In this document: positions 1 through 5,471 of the stretch, piece by piece | Layout of the letters: each line of letters begins with the position of its first letter | Position numbering within the stretch: the stretch's first letter is position 1 | Origin: JAGXFP01 sp046484585 | GTDB lineage: Bacteria; Desulfobacterota; Desulfobulbia; Desulfobulbales; JAGXFP01 | Direction of reading: 5' to 3' | DNA length: 5,633 nt | NCBI GenBank assembly: GCA_046484585.1 | Contig: JAWOIQ010000091.1 | Span: 1 to 5,633 of the forward strand | Notes under the pieces: generated by a model | Seen by the model: only the letters and a program-made list of their open reading frames with translations | What the model was told of the DNA's origin: nothing | The model's database searches: none | Made by a program: the position numbers and the translations under genes

Positions 1-245
1 CCGTCATAGCCGTTAACGGCGGCCATGGCCTGGGCGATGAGTTCTATAAAATATTCAGGCAATACGGTGTTGTCGTAATCCACAAAGACCCCCTCGACCG
101 GAGCTGCGGCCTCGACCACTGAAAAATTAGCAAGTCGATCCCTTGCAACCAGACGGTCGATAACCAGCATGGGCGGACGCTGGGGCACCAGGACTGCGGC
201 GGCACAAGGCAAAGCTGGAGCTGGCATGGTCTCGTTGATTTTCAC
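1..245 (-). CDS. 3-hydroxyacyl-ACP dehydratase, hot-dog fold (ApeP-like), N-terminal part
   Basis: Only the first 81 codons are present; the gene runs off the left edge. The translation has a proline-rich lead (residues 8-25), then PQRPPMLVIDRLV (21-33), like the 'R-x-PMLLLDR' entry of ApeP/FabZ-type dehydratases, and FIELIAQAMAAVNGYD (66-81), which fits the long hot-dog helix. Glu68 in the E-x-x-AQ motif is the likely catalytic acid. Known role of the family: dehydration of 3-hydroxyacyl-ACP to trans-2-enoyl-ACP, the step after a FabG-type reductase, whose gene lies just upstream. The GTG start at 245 is chosen because GGAG (257-254) lies 8 nt upstream; the in-frame ATG at 227 has no comparable site. 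A palindromic insertion separates it from its upstream neighbour. Family assignment is fairly sure; the APE-type subfamily is an inference. Confidence 0.8.
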   Translation of the reverse strand, partial: MKINETMPAPALPCAAAVLVPQRPPMLVIDRLVARDRLANFSVVEAAAPVEGVFVDYDNTVLPEYFIELIAQAMAAVNGYD

Positions 246-262
246 GACTTTATCTCCGTCGA

Positions 263-269
263 ATCAGAT
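263..269. repeat. Target-site duplication, left copy (ATCAGAT)
   Basis: This copy is identical to 528-534 and abuts the left terminal inverted repeat. Its GAT end makes the inverted repeat look 16 bp long (267-282 against 515-530), so the element/target boundary is uncertain by about 3 bp. Confidence 0.65.
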
Positions 270-527
270 CTCAACTTTCTGACTTGTCTTATGGTATTGG
301 TTTGCTGTCATAAAATGATTCAGAGTCATAGTGACATTCCATGGTGAGAAGCCAGGAGCCAGGAGCCAGGAGCCAGGAGCCGGAATGACTGATTTTAAAG
401 CTTTTCTCCTGGATTCTGACTCCTGGCTTCTGGCTTCTGGCTTCTGGCTTCTTGTGGAACACAGGCACGAAAAAAAACGCCAAAAGCCCTTTATTATCGG
501 GTGATTAACCAAACTCAGAAAGTTGAG
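270..527. mobile_element. MITE-like palindromic insertion, 258 bp, no coding capacity
   Basis: The ends are perfect 13-bp inverted repeats: CTCAACTTTCTGA at 270-282 and its reverse complement at 515-527. Directly outside them lie identical 7-bp sequences ATCAGAT (263-269 and 528-534), as expected for a target-site duplication. The middle (345-454) is a long heptad palindrome, and the dyad centres of ends and middle almost coincide (397.5-399.5). Excision with one ATCAGAT copy leaves the reductase TGA followed by 18 nt, including GGAG, before the dehydratase GTG. No gene is credible inside; the short open frames that cross it are repeat translations. An A8 run (470-477) reads as T8 on the transcribed strand but follows no strong stem. 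The mobilising transposase family cannot be named. An alternative is a locally grown palindrome, but the direct repeats and the restored junction favour insertion. Confidence 0.72.
345..454. repeat. Facing heptamer arrays forming a long imperfect hairpin
   Basis: On the plus strand four tandem CCAGGAG units occupy 352-379, followed by the variant CCGGAAT (380-386). The opposite arm runs 406-454 in the same 7-bp phase: CTCCTGG, ATTCTGA, CTCCTGG, three CTTCTGG, CTTCTTG. Pairing 345-386 with 413-454 aligns six heptads in register. Most units mismatch at a single base (GG against AA), one pairs perfectly, and even the variant units CCGGAAT and ATTCTGA fall opposite each other. The loop is about 26 nt (387-412). 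Outside the arms TTCCA (336-340) matches the reverse complement of 455-459 with a 3-nt offset. If co-transcribed with the reductase this would give a very stable RNA stem; no T-tract follows it directly, so it is not a standard intrinsic terminator. Confidence 0.85.
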
Positions 528-534
528 ATCAGAT
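528..534. repeat. Target-site duplication, right copy, containing the reductase stop codon
   Basis: ATCAGAT abuts the right terminal inverted repeat and is identical to 263-269. Read on the minus strand it is ATCTGAT: codon ATC (last residue, Ile242 of the reductase) followed by TGA. The duplication therefore keeps the reductase C-terminus unchanged. Confidence 0.65.
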
Positions 535-1257
535 ATAAAGCCCGCCATTAACGCTAAGCACCTGACCGGTTATGTAACCGGCCCCGTCACTCATCATGAA
601 ATCAACCGCCGCCGCCACTTCTTCCGGTTTACCGACTCGGCCGAGGGGCACCCCTGCAAGCATTTTATCCAGGGGCAAGTCCTCGATCATCTCAGTATCG
701 ATAAGGCCCGGCGACACCACGTTGACCAGAATATTACGTTTCGCCACCTCCCTCGCCAGGGCCTTGGCCGCGGCGATCATCCCCCCCTTGGCCGCCGCAT
801 AATTGAATTGCCCGGCCTGGCCGGTTTCTCCGGTAGTGGAGGCAATGGCGACGATCCGGCCCCGACGGGCGGCGATCATCGACTTGACGATCAACCTGCT
901 GACCAGAAAGAAACCGGTCAGATGGACGTTCAGGACCAAATCCCAATCCTCCCGCCGCATCATGGCCAACAGGGAATCCCTGGTGATCCCTGCATTATGG
1001 ACCAGTCCGTAAGGAGTCTCTTCGTTTAAGAGCGGTTCAAGCGCTCTGTTCATCGCCTCTTCATCAGCCACATCGAAGGGAACGGGCACGCATTTACGCC
1101 CCAGGGATTCAATCCGGCCGGCAACCGCCGCGGCCCCATCGTGATCGGACCGGTAATTCAGCCAGATATCATAACCGCTTTCGGCAAGACGCACAGCGAC
1201 GGCGGCGCCGATCCCCTTGCTGGCGCCGGTAACTAAGATGGGGGCGGATTCAGACAT
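529..1257 (-). CDS. 3-oxoacyl-ACP reductase (SDR, FabG/ApeQ-like)
   Basis: A 242-aa classical short-chain dehydrogenase/reductase, the usual length for FabG. Visible motifs: TGASKGIG (10-17) for dinucleotide binding, HNAG (87-90), Asn110, catalytic Ser140 and Tyr153 with Lys157 (Y-x-x-x-K), PG at 183-184, and the C-terminal NGG (237-239). All catalytic residues are present, so it should be active. Family role: NADPH-dependent reduction of 3-ketoacyl-ACP to 3-hydroxyacyl-ACP in the cytoplasm, feeding the dehydratase encoded next. The ATG at 1257 is chosen because GAGG lies 5 nt upstream and the protein then starts just before the first Rossmann strand; the frame is open upstream to 1389 but adds an atypical 44 residues. 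A housekeeping fabG cannot be excluded from sequence alone; context with KS and dehydratase genes suggests a pathway-dedicated copy. Confidence 0.92.
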   Translation of the reverse strand: MSESAPILVTGASKGIGAAVAVRLAESGYDIWLNYRSDHDGAAAVAGRIESLGRKCVPVPFDVADEEAMNRALEPLLNEETPYGLVHNAGITRDSLLAMMRREDWDLVLNVHLTGFFLVSRLIVKSMIAARRGRIVAIASTTGETGQAGQFNYAAAKGGMIAAAKALAREVAKRNILVNVVSPGLIDTEMIEDLPLDKMLAGVPLGRVGKPEEVAAAVDFMMSDGAGYITGQVLSVNGGLYI

Positions 1258-1360
1258 AACAACCTCTAATAAGATTAACGGATTTCGGATAGATACCGAT
1301 AAACAACGGCTTAAACAAACTCCTGTTTCCCAGCCTGTAACGAGGCGGTACAACAGGAAT

Positions 1361-1389
1361 TTTTTACCTGGCAAAGGGTATAATGACAA
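1361..1389 (-). promoter_or_regulatory. Candidate sigma70-type promoter for the reductase gene
   Basis: On the minus strand TTGTCA (1389-1384) is followed after 17 bp by TAAAAA (1366-1361). That is 5/6 and 4/6 to consensus. It lies in the 153-bp gap between the CsgG-like stop and the reductase start and would give a leader of about 97 nt. A dyad TCCTGTT/AACAGGA (1321-1327 and 1352-1358) overlaps the predicted transcription start and could be an operator or a leader hairpin. Weak sequence-only evidence. Confidence 0.35.
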
Positions 1390-1410
1390 ACTCGCAAAAG
1401 GTCCCTTAGA

Positions 1411-2550
1411 TCAGTAAGCTTGCAGGGTCTTTATCGCATAACCGCGGACCTTCCTGCTCTTGGCCTCCTTGGCTATTTTCTGGATAGTTTCCTTGTACTG
1501 CGGCAAAACAGGCGCCCCGAGGGCCTTGGTCATCCAGGCCACTGTATCGTCATGATGGCGATCGCCCGGCTTTTCGTTATACATTTCCAGAAGCACTTTC
1601 TCGAGGACATCGAAAACGGCGGTATCTTTTACGCCATCCCTGATAATTTTTTTGGCCCCCCAGACCTTATCCTTCAGATTGCTCGACTGCAACTTCTTAA
1701 TATAGTCGGCCGATGTCAGGCTGGCTCGGCGATTCACCTGCCTTCGATTGGGGGGAGGCGGGGCATAAACCTCATCCCTGATAGGGGTAAGGGGGCCTGA
1801 AATGCTCTTGACCATATGGCCTACCGCGATAGCGTCGGTTTCCGATTCTTCTATAATGGAGGCACTGGCGATCTTGTTGGAAACACCGGTGATCTGCAAC
1901 TTGCCGGTCTGGATCAATTCAACATCGAGGACCTCGCCGGTCTTGGGATGCTTGATCACCGCACCCTCCTTGAAAATCATGAACTTCATCTCCGGCTTGA
2001 CCCCGGTTCTTTTGCCCAGATCAATTGATACGGCATCGCCACTCCGGGCAACGATATAGCCTTCCAGGGGGAAATTTTTAATGATCTTATCCGACATCCG
2101 GACGATGAGACTCTGCAGGCTGGTGGAGGCGGTGCTCTTGACATTCTCGGCCGCGATTATCGAAGCGGTCTCGACATCGATAATCCGGGCATTGACCTCC
2201 AGGACATCCTGCAGTTTCATGACTGAGCCGGTAATAATGATCTTTACACCGAGAATCTTGCCGAGCTGGGTGGCGCTGCTCTCGTCGACAATCCCGCTGA
2301 GCCCCATCTTCTGCTCGTTGATGATTTTATTGAGCATCGCCCGTTCCACCACATCAAAACGGCCTTCCTTTACCAGGGCGGTGATAAACCATTCGGCAAC
2401 GATCGAACCCATATCATCGGTCTCATAGCCCTCACCCTGCAAGCTGAAATCGAGAACCGCGACTTTTGTCTTCTTAAAATCTGCTTCAGCCGTGAACGGC
2501 GCCGCCACCAGCAACATAAGCCCCGTTATCAGGGCAATAATCCTTTTCAC
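1411..2550 (-). CDS. Exported CsgG-like protein with FlgT_C-like and helical (HEAT-like) C-terminal regions
   Basis: 379 aa. Residues 1-23 form a Sec signal peptide (KR, then a hydrophobic run, then A-x-A near 21-23) with no lipobox cysteine, so it is predicted periplasmic and not a lipoprotein like the curli pore CsgG. Residues 28-158 match the CsgG/TolB_N-type fold: KVAVLDF (29-35), the helix with FDVVER (65-70), ATQLGKILGVKIIITGSV (93-110) and VNARIIDVETASII (119-132). Residues 163-250 look like a beta-rich FlgT_C-type module (IDLGKRTGVKPEMKF, HPKTGEVLDVE). A proline/arginine linker (264-275) leads to amphipathic helices at 281-379 that resemble HEAT-type repeats. The GTG start at 2550 is chosen because GGGAG lies 7 nt upstream and it places the signal peptide at the N-terminus, although the frame stays open to 2793. 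Likely works with the neighbouring FlgT-like protein; its exact role is unknown. Confidence 0.8.
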   Translation of the reverse strand: MKRIIALITGLMLLVAAPFTAEADFKKTKVAVLDFSLQGEGYETDDMGSIVAEWFITALVKEGRFDVVERAMLNKIINEQKMGLSGIVDESSATQLGKILGVKIIITGSVMKLQDVLEVNARIIDVETASIIAAENVKSTASTSLQSLIVRMSDKIIKNFPLEGYIVARSGDAVSIDLGKRTGVKPEMKFMIFKEGAVIKHPKTGEVLDVELIQTGKLQITGVSNKIASASIIEESETDAIAVGHMVKSISGPLTPIRDEVYAPPPPNRRQVNRRASLTSADYIKKLQSSNLKDKVWGAKKIIRDGVKDTAVFDVLEKVLLEMYNEKPGDRHHDDTVAWMTKALGAPVLPQYKETIQKIAKEAKSRKVRGYAIKTLQAY

Positions 2551-2802
2551 CGCCAATCTCCCGTTGTTCTGTTTTTTAGTAAAGTAGTGTCCGGTTAAGG
2601 ACTTGCGCAGGTTTTTCTCGAAGCTTTTTGCAAGGCAGTCAATCCCGCGAGCCTGGTAAGCCTGGCGGCAAAGACCTTGCCCTAGCGGATTCCACCGCAA
2701 AGACGCGGCAGGACGAATAAACCTCATAACGGTCTTACTAACTCTCACGAAAACAAAAGAGTTTTTTTTACCTGCCGAAGATCGATAGATCACCGGCGCC
2801 TG
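2551..2802. other. 252-bp gap between the FlgT-like and CsgG-like genes; dyads, no gene
   Basis: No convincing separate gene is seen; the CsgG-like frame happens to remain open through the gap but lacks a better start. Small dyads are visible: GTCC/GGAC (2589-2592 and 2599-2602, inside GTGTCCGGTTAAGGAC), and a GCAAGG/CCTTGC pair within about 2625-2680. GTGTCCGGTTAAGG is reminiscent of some insertion-sequence ends, but there is no partner end in the window, so no element is called. No promoter close to consensus was found. Confidence 0.4.
2774..2797 (-). other. Hairpin just after the FlgT-like stop codon
   Basis: On the minus strand GCCGGTGATC pairs with GATCTTCGGC around a TATC loop: eight Watson-Crick pairs, one G-T and one mismatch. 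It starts about 5 nt after the TAA. It is followed by an A-run (T-run on the other strand at 2762-2769) and not a T-run, so it is not a normal intrinsic terminator for the upstream gene. It could stabilise the mRNA 3' end or lower expression of the CsgG-like gene. Confidence 0.4.
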
Positions 2803-3912
2803 TTATTGAAGTTTGACCTTGACCTGACTGCCGCTGATATTGATCACGGACAATTTTTGGCCGATAACGTCCCGGCCGTCGAGCATGTCGGCAAAGGCGT
2901 CACCATTGCCCCGGTAGAGAACGGAAAGTTGCAGCCGGCCGTTGGCAAAATTCCGTTTTTGAACAGAAGAGACCTCAAGCCCCTTGATCAGATTCTGCAA
3001 CGCTTTCTGGGTCTTGTAATCCGGGACATTGTCCACGGTTACTTCATAGGTCATGCCGTTATTGATCATATCCTGAAAGGAAGAGACGATCTTCTCGAAA
3101 AGCTCTGCGTCCATGAGCTTGCGCGCCGCTTTTTCGGCGGCCTGGGTTTCGGCGGCTTCAAGGGCGATATGGGCGGCCGCGCCCCGGCCGGATTTGGAGG
3201 CGATTATCCGGGCATTCGAACAATTGACCACCCTGGCGGTAATATTGACCTGGCCCGATATCATCCCCACATCACCTAAAAGTTTATTATCCGCCGTACT
3301 TTTGACCACCTTGCCTACGATGACGTATTCGGCGCCGTTGGCGGCGCCGAGTTGGGCGGCGGCGACGGGATCGCCTTCGGTCGCCTTGCGGATCAGCCCC
3401 TCGTCGCTGCCCATCAGGGCAGCCACCGCGGCCGCGTCGACCAGTTCGAATTCCTTTTCATTCAGATAATCGAGAATCGCGGTTTCGGCCGAGTTGCCGT
3501 TCTCCTCGCGGATCAAGACCATCATCCGCGGTTTGTCCATCGATTCCAGGAGGATTTTCAAGGCGACCAGATCCTCTTTGATCGCGGCCATCGAAACCAC
3601 GGCGCTGATCTTGACCTGGAAGGTATCGCCCTCCCGGGATTCACTCAGAACCTTGTAGCTTTTTACCGCTCCGGCGGTCCTGGTCAGGATCATGTCTTTC
3701 CGGAGCATGAAATTCTCCACTTCGGTCTCTGAAATCAGCAAGGTGCCGATGCCGCTGCTGACCGCCTCGCGCTTGGCCTTGAGCAGGGCATCGTCTTTCG
3801 AGATCCCGTAGCCTTCGGCCTCGACGGTGATATCACCTGCCATGGCAAGAGCAAGAACCGGAATTGCCAGAAAACAGATCATGACCGCAATCGCAAGTAT
3901 TCTAATCTTCAC
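2803..3912 (-). CDS. Exported FlgT_N/LPP20-like periplasmic protein
   Basis: 369 aa. Residues 1-25 are a Sec signal peptide (KIR, hydrophobic core, cleavage near A-M-A) without a lipobox cysteine. Residues 28-108 carry the pattern of FlgT N-terminal/LPP20-type domains: VEAEGYGISKDDALLKAKREAV (split here: VEAEGYGI at 30-37 and DALLKAKREAV at 41-51) then a beta hairpin ending FQVKISAVV (98-106). Residues 129-245 look TolB_N/CsgG-like: MMVLIREE, a helix with LNEKEFELVDA, AAQLGAANGAEYVIVGKV (185-202), VNITARVVN (222-230). The C-terminal third (286-369) is unassigned. The GTG at 3912 is supported by GGGGGAGG 6 nt upstream. FlgT is a ring component of sodium-driven flagellar motors and LPP20 an outer-membrane protein in Helicobacter; this protein is only a distant relative and no motility genes are near, so a motor role is not implied. 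It is probably functionally linked to the downstream CsgG-like gene. Confidence 0.75.
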   Translation of the reverse strand: MKIRILAIAVMICFLAIPVLALAMAGDITVEAEGYGISKDDALLKAKREAVSSGIGTLLISETEVENFMLRKDMILTRTAGAVKSYKVLSESREGDTFQVKISAVVSMAAIKEDLVALKILLESMDKPRMMVLIREENGNSAETAILDYLNEKEFELVDAAAVAALMGSDEGLIRKATEGDPVAAAQLGAANGAEYVIVGKVVKSTADNKLLGDVGMISGQVNITARVVNCSNARIIASKSGRGAAAHIALEAAETQAAEKAARKLMDAELFEKIVSSFQDMINNGMTYEVTVDNVPDYKTQKALQNLIKGLEVSSVQKRNFANGRLQLSVLYRGNGDAFADMLDGRDVIGQKLSVINISGSQVKVKLQ

Positions 3913-3954
3913 AACAAACCTCCCCCATTGTCATCTGACTAAAACCGTGAATAG

Positions 3955-3984
3955 ATTAATGTCCCGTTACAAAGGATTTGTCAA
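3955..3984 (-). promoter_or_regulatory. Candidate sigma70-type promoter for the FlgT-like/CsgG-like genes
   Basis: On the minus strand a perfect TTGACA (3984-3979) is followed after 18 bp by ATTAAT (3960-3955, 4/6 to TATAAT). It lies in the 91-bp gap upstream of the FlgT-like GTG and predicts a leader of about 36-40 nt with the strong GGGGGAGG site. This suggests that the envelope pair can be transcribed independently of the KS genes. No terminator is seen before it, so read-through is also possible. Confidence 0.5.
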
Positions 3985-4003
3985 TAGCAGCAATGAAACG
4001 GCG

Positions 4004-4612
4004 TCAATCAACGATGCTCGAAACCAGCCCCTGCCGGTTGAAACCGATCTTGATCCTGTCAAAACGGCTCAGCCAGTACAGCCAGTCCCGGGCCTGCATG
4101 ATATCCATCGGATTGGCGAATTCGGGCGGATAGCCCATGGCGGTCAAGACCCCGGTCCGGCTCATCCCCAGCATGGGCCGCCCTTCGTAGATGCCGTCCC
4201 GGTCCCGCTCGGAAAGGGATTCCACCTTCTGCCGCAGACCCTCGATATCCTCGATAAAAAGGCGGCCCAGATGTTCCTTCAGGCTTACCGCCTGCCGGGT
4301 TCGACCGGAAAACCAGTAAAACCATTCCCGCCCGCTTTCCGTTTCCCAGAACGTTAAAAAATTACGCCGGACCCGGACGATCCTGACCTCGGTTCCCCAA
4401 GGGATCAGGTGGTTTGGGGTTTGAAAGTTGGCCGAATAGATCTTTTTCCGAAACGGGTCGCCATGGAGGTTATAGGCCAGATAGTAGGTCGCGCCTTCCA
4501 TCTCAACCAGGGCGGCGGCATCGGCCGGCATCGGCCCACTGGCTGAAAGGGTGGCCGCAAAGACCATGGCTGCCAAGAGCGTTACCGTCAATAAACCAAG
4601 AACCCTGTGCAT
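4004..4612 (-). CDS. Secreted protein with BamE/SmpA-like C-terminal domain
   Basis: 202 aa. A signal peptide covers about residues 1-33 (HR, then LLTVTLLAAMVFAATL, with A-x-A sites near 30-34); no lipobox cysteine, unlike true BamE lipoproteins. Residues 38-110 form an aromatic-rich region (ATYYLAYN, IPWGTEVRIVRV, WFYWFSGR) that may be a small beta barrel, possibly SH3-like; this is a guess. Residues 112-140 are helical. Residues 139-202 match the SmpA/OmlA/BamE pattern: GRPMLGMSRTGVLTAMGYP (144-162), WLYW (177-180), then IKIGFNRQGLVSSIVD at the end. The ATG at 4612 has GGAGG 7 nt upstream; the frame is open to 4714 into the preceding gene but adds no plausible sequence. It follows the cysteine-less KS gene after 58 bp and may be co-transcribed. 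Function not recognised. Confidence 0.75.
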   Translation of the reverse strand: MHRVLGLLTVTLLAAMVFAATLSASGPMPADAAALVEMEGATYYLAYNLHGDPFRKKIYSANFQTPNHLIPWGTEVRIVRVRRNFLTFWETESGREWFYWFSGRTRQAVSLKEHLGRLFIEDIEGLRQKVESLSERDRDGIYEGRPMLGMSRTGVLTAMGYPPEFANPMDIMQARDWLYWLSRFDRIKIGFNRQGLVSSIVD

Positions 4613-4670
4613 CTTTCCGCCTCCTTCCATTTTGGGTGCCGGCAGCCCGTAATTTTTTGGGAGTGGATCT

Positions 4671-5471
4671 TTAGCGGCACAACCCGATCTCGGCCGCCCC
4701 GAACGGCGCCTCAAGGGACAGGGTTATCTCCCCCTCGGCAAGATCACCAAACGAGGCGGCTACATCACTTAACGCTTCGACATAGGCCATCGGCTGGCGC
4801 GGCAGTTCCGGATTGATTCCGGGGCCGCTCAGGGTCTCGTCCCGTCTGGTCAGCAAATCGGCCGGCTCGGCATCAAACTCGCGGATCTTGATCCCGGCCA
4901 GACGGCAGTAACCCTTGGCTGCCTCCGCCGGCTCCAGCACCCAGGCCACCGCGCTGCGCTGCCAGGGCGCCTCGGTGACCCCGAAAAAACGGCGATAGGC
5001 ATCGACCAGCAAGTCGCTGTAGGTTTCGACCCCGATCACCACCGCCCGACCGATACGGCCGGAAGCCACCGCCAGCCTCCCCTCTTCCAGGGCGACCAGA
5101 AAGGGCCAGCCGTAGTTGGTGATGGTCACCGCAGGCCCTCTGATATCGAGAAGCCGCGCCACATAACCGGCAGCGGCATTATAAACCGAATGGGAGAAGA
5201 GAGTGGGCGAGATCTGCCCCTCGCCGTCGTCGATCAGGGAGCCGAGCGATTCGAAATTGGTCTCCAACGGCCCGAAGGCGGTGCCGATGAATACCCCTAC
5301 TTCCTCCGGATCAAGCTTGCCGGAAGGAAGTTCGGAGACCGCCGTAAAGGCGCTGATCACCGCCATCTGGATAAAGGCGTCGGCCCGGCGCAGATCCCGG
5401 GCCAATTCATCGGGAACCTGGTAATCCCTCGGTAAACGGGTAATGGCCGAAACGGTAACCGGCATACTCAT
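4671..5471 (-). CDS. Beta-ketoacyl synthase-like protein without catalytic Cys (chain-length-factor type)
   Basis: 266 aa, much shorter than a complete KS (about 400). Thiolase-fold features are visible: VGVFIGTAFG (58-67), the dimer-interface stretch SPTLFSHSVYNAAAGYVAR (88-106), RGPAVTIT (111-118), then FLVALEEGRLAVASGR (124-139) and AVVIGVET (143-150). In active enzymes the nucleophile elbow reads T-A-C-S-S after GPA-x-T-I; here the aligned residues are NYGWP (119-123), so the cysteine is replaced by Gly121. The C-terminal half with the catalytic histidines is also missing. This is the pattern of the small Ketoacyl-synt_2 type partners, such as the chain length factor that pairs with a KS in aryl polyene synthesis. 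The ATG at 5471 overlaps the upstream KS stop as ATGA and has GGAGG 7 nt upstream, so translational coupling and a KS/CLF heterodimer are likely. An enzyme acting alone is improbable. Confidence 0.85.
   Translation of the reverse strand: MSMPVTVSAITRLPRDYQVPDELARDLRRADAFIQMAVISAFTAVSELPSGKLDPEEVGVFIGTAFGPLETNFESLGSLIDDGEGQISPTLFSHSVYNAAAGYVARLLDIRGPAVTITNYGWPFLVALEEGRLAVASGRIGRAVVIGVETYSDLLVDAYRRFFGVTEAPWQRSAVAWVLEPAEAAKGYCRLAGIKIREFDAEPADLLTRRDETLSGPGINPELPRQPMAYVEALSDVAASFGDLAEGEITLSLEAPFGAAEIGLCR

Noticed and set aside
351..454. CRISPR array
   Set aside because: The repeats are 7-bp tandem units without spacers and are arranged as inverted arms.
264..548. Minus-strand open frames of 94 and 64 codons (264-548 and 289-483)
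   Set aside because: They are translations of the heptad repeats (Ser/Gln/Pro/Glu-rich), have no ribosome-binding site support, and lie within the palindromic element.
523..1029. Long plus-strand open frames opposite the reductase, FlgT-like, CsgG-like and KS-like genes
   Set aside because: They are antisense shadows of high-GC genes with low-complexity composition; the minus-strand proteins carry clear family motifs, signal peptides and ribosome-binding sites.
1394..1408. Short dyad AAGG-GA-CCTT followed by TT after the CsgG-like stop as a terminator
   Set aside because: The stem is only four pairs and the T-tract is too short.
2551..2793. 81-codon N-terminal extension of the CsgG-like protein
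   Set aside because: It would bury the signal peptide internally; the GTG at 2550 has GGGAG at 7 nt and puts the signal peptide at the start.
2774..2797. Intrinsic terminator after the FlgT-like gene
   Set aside because: The hairpin is followed by an A-run, not a T-run, in the direction of transcription.
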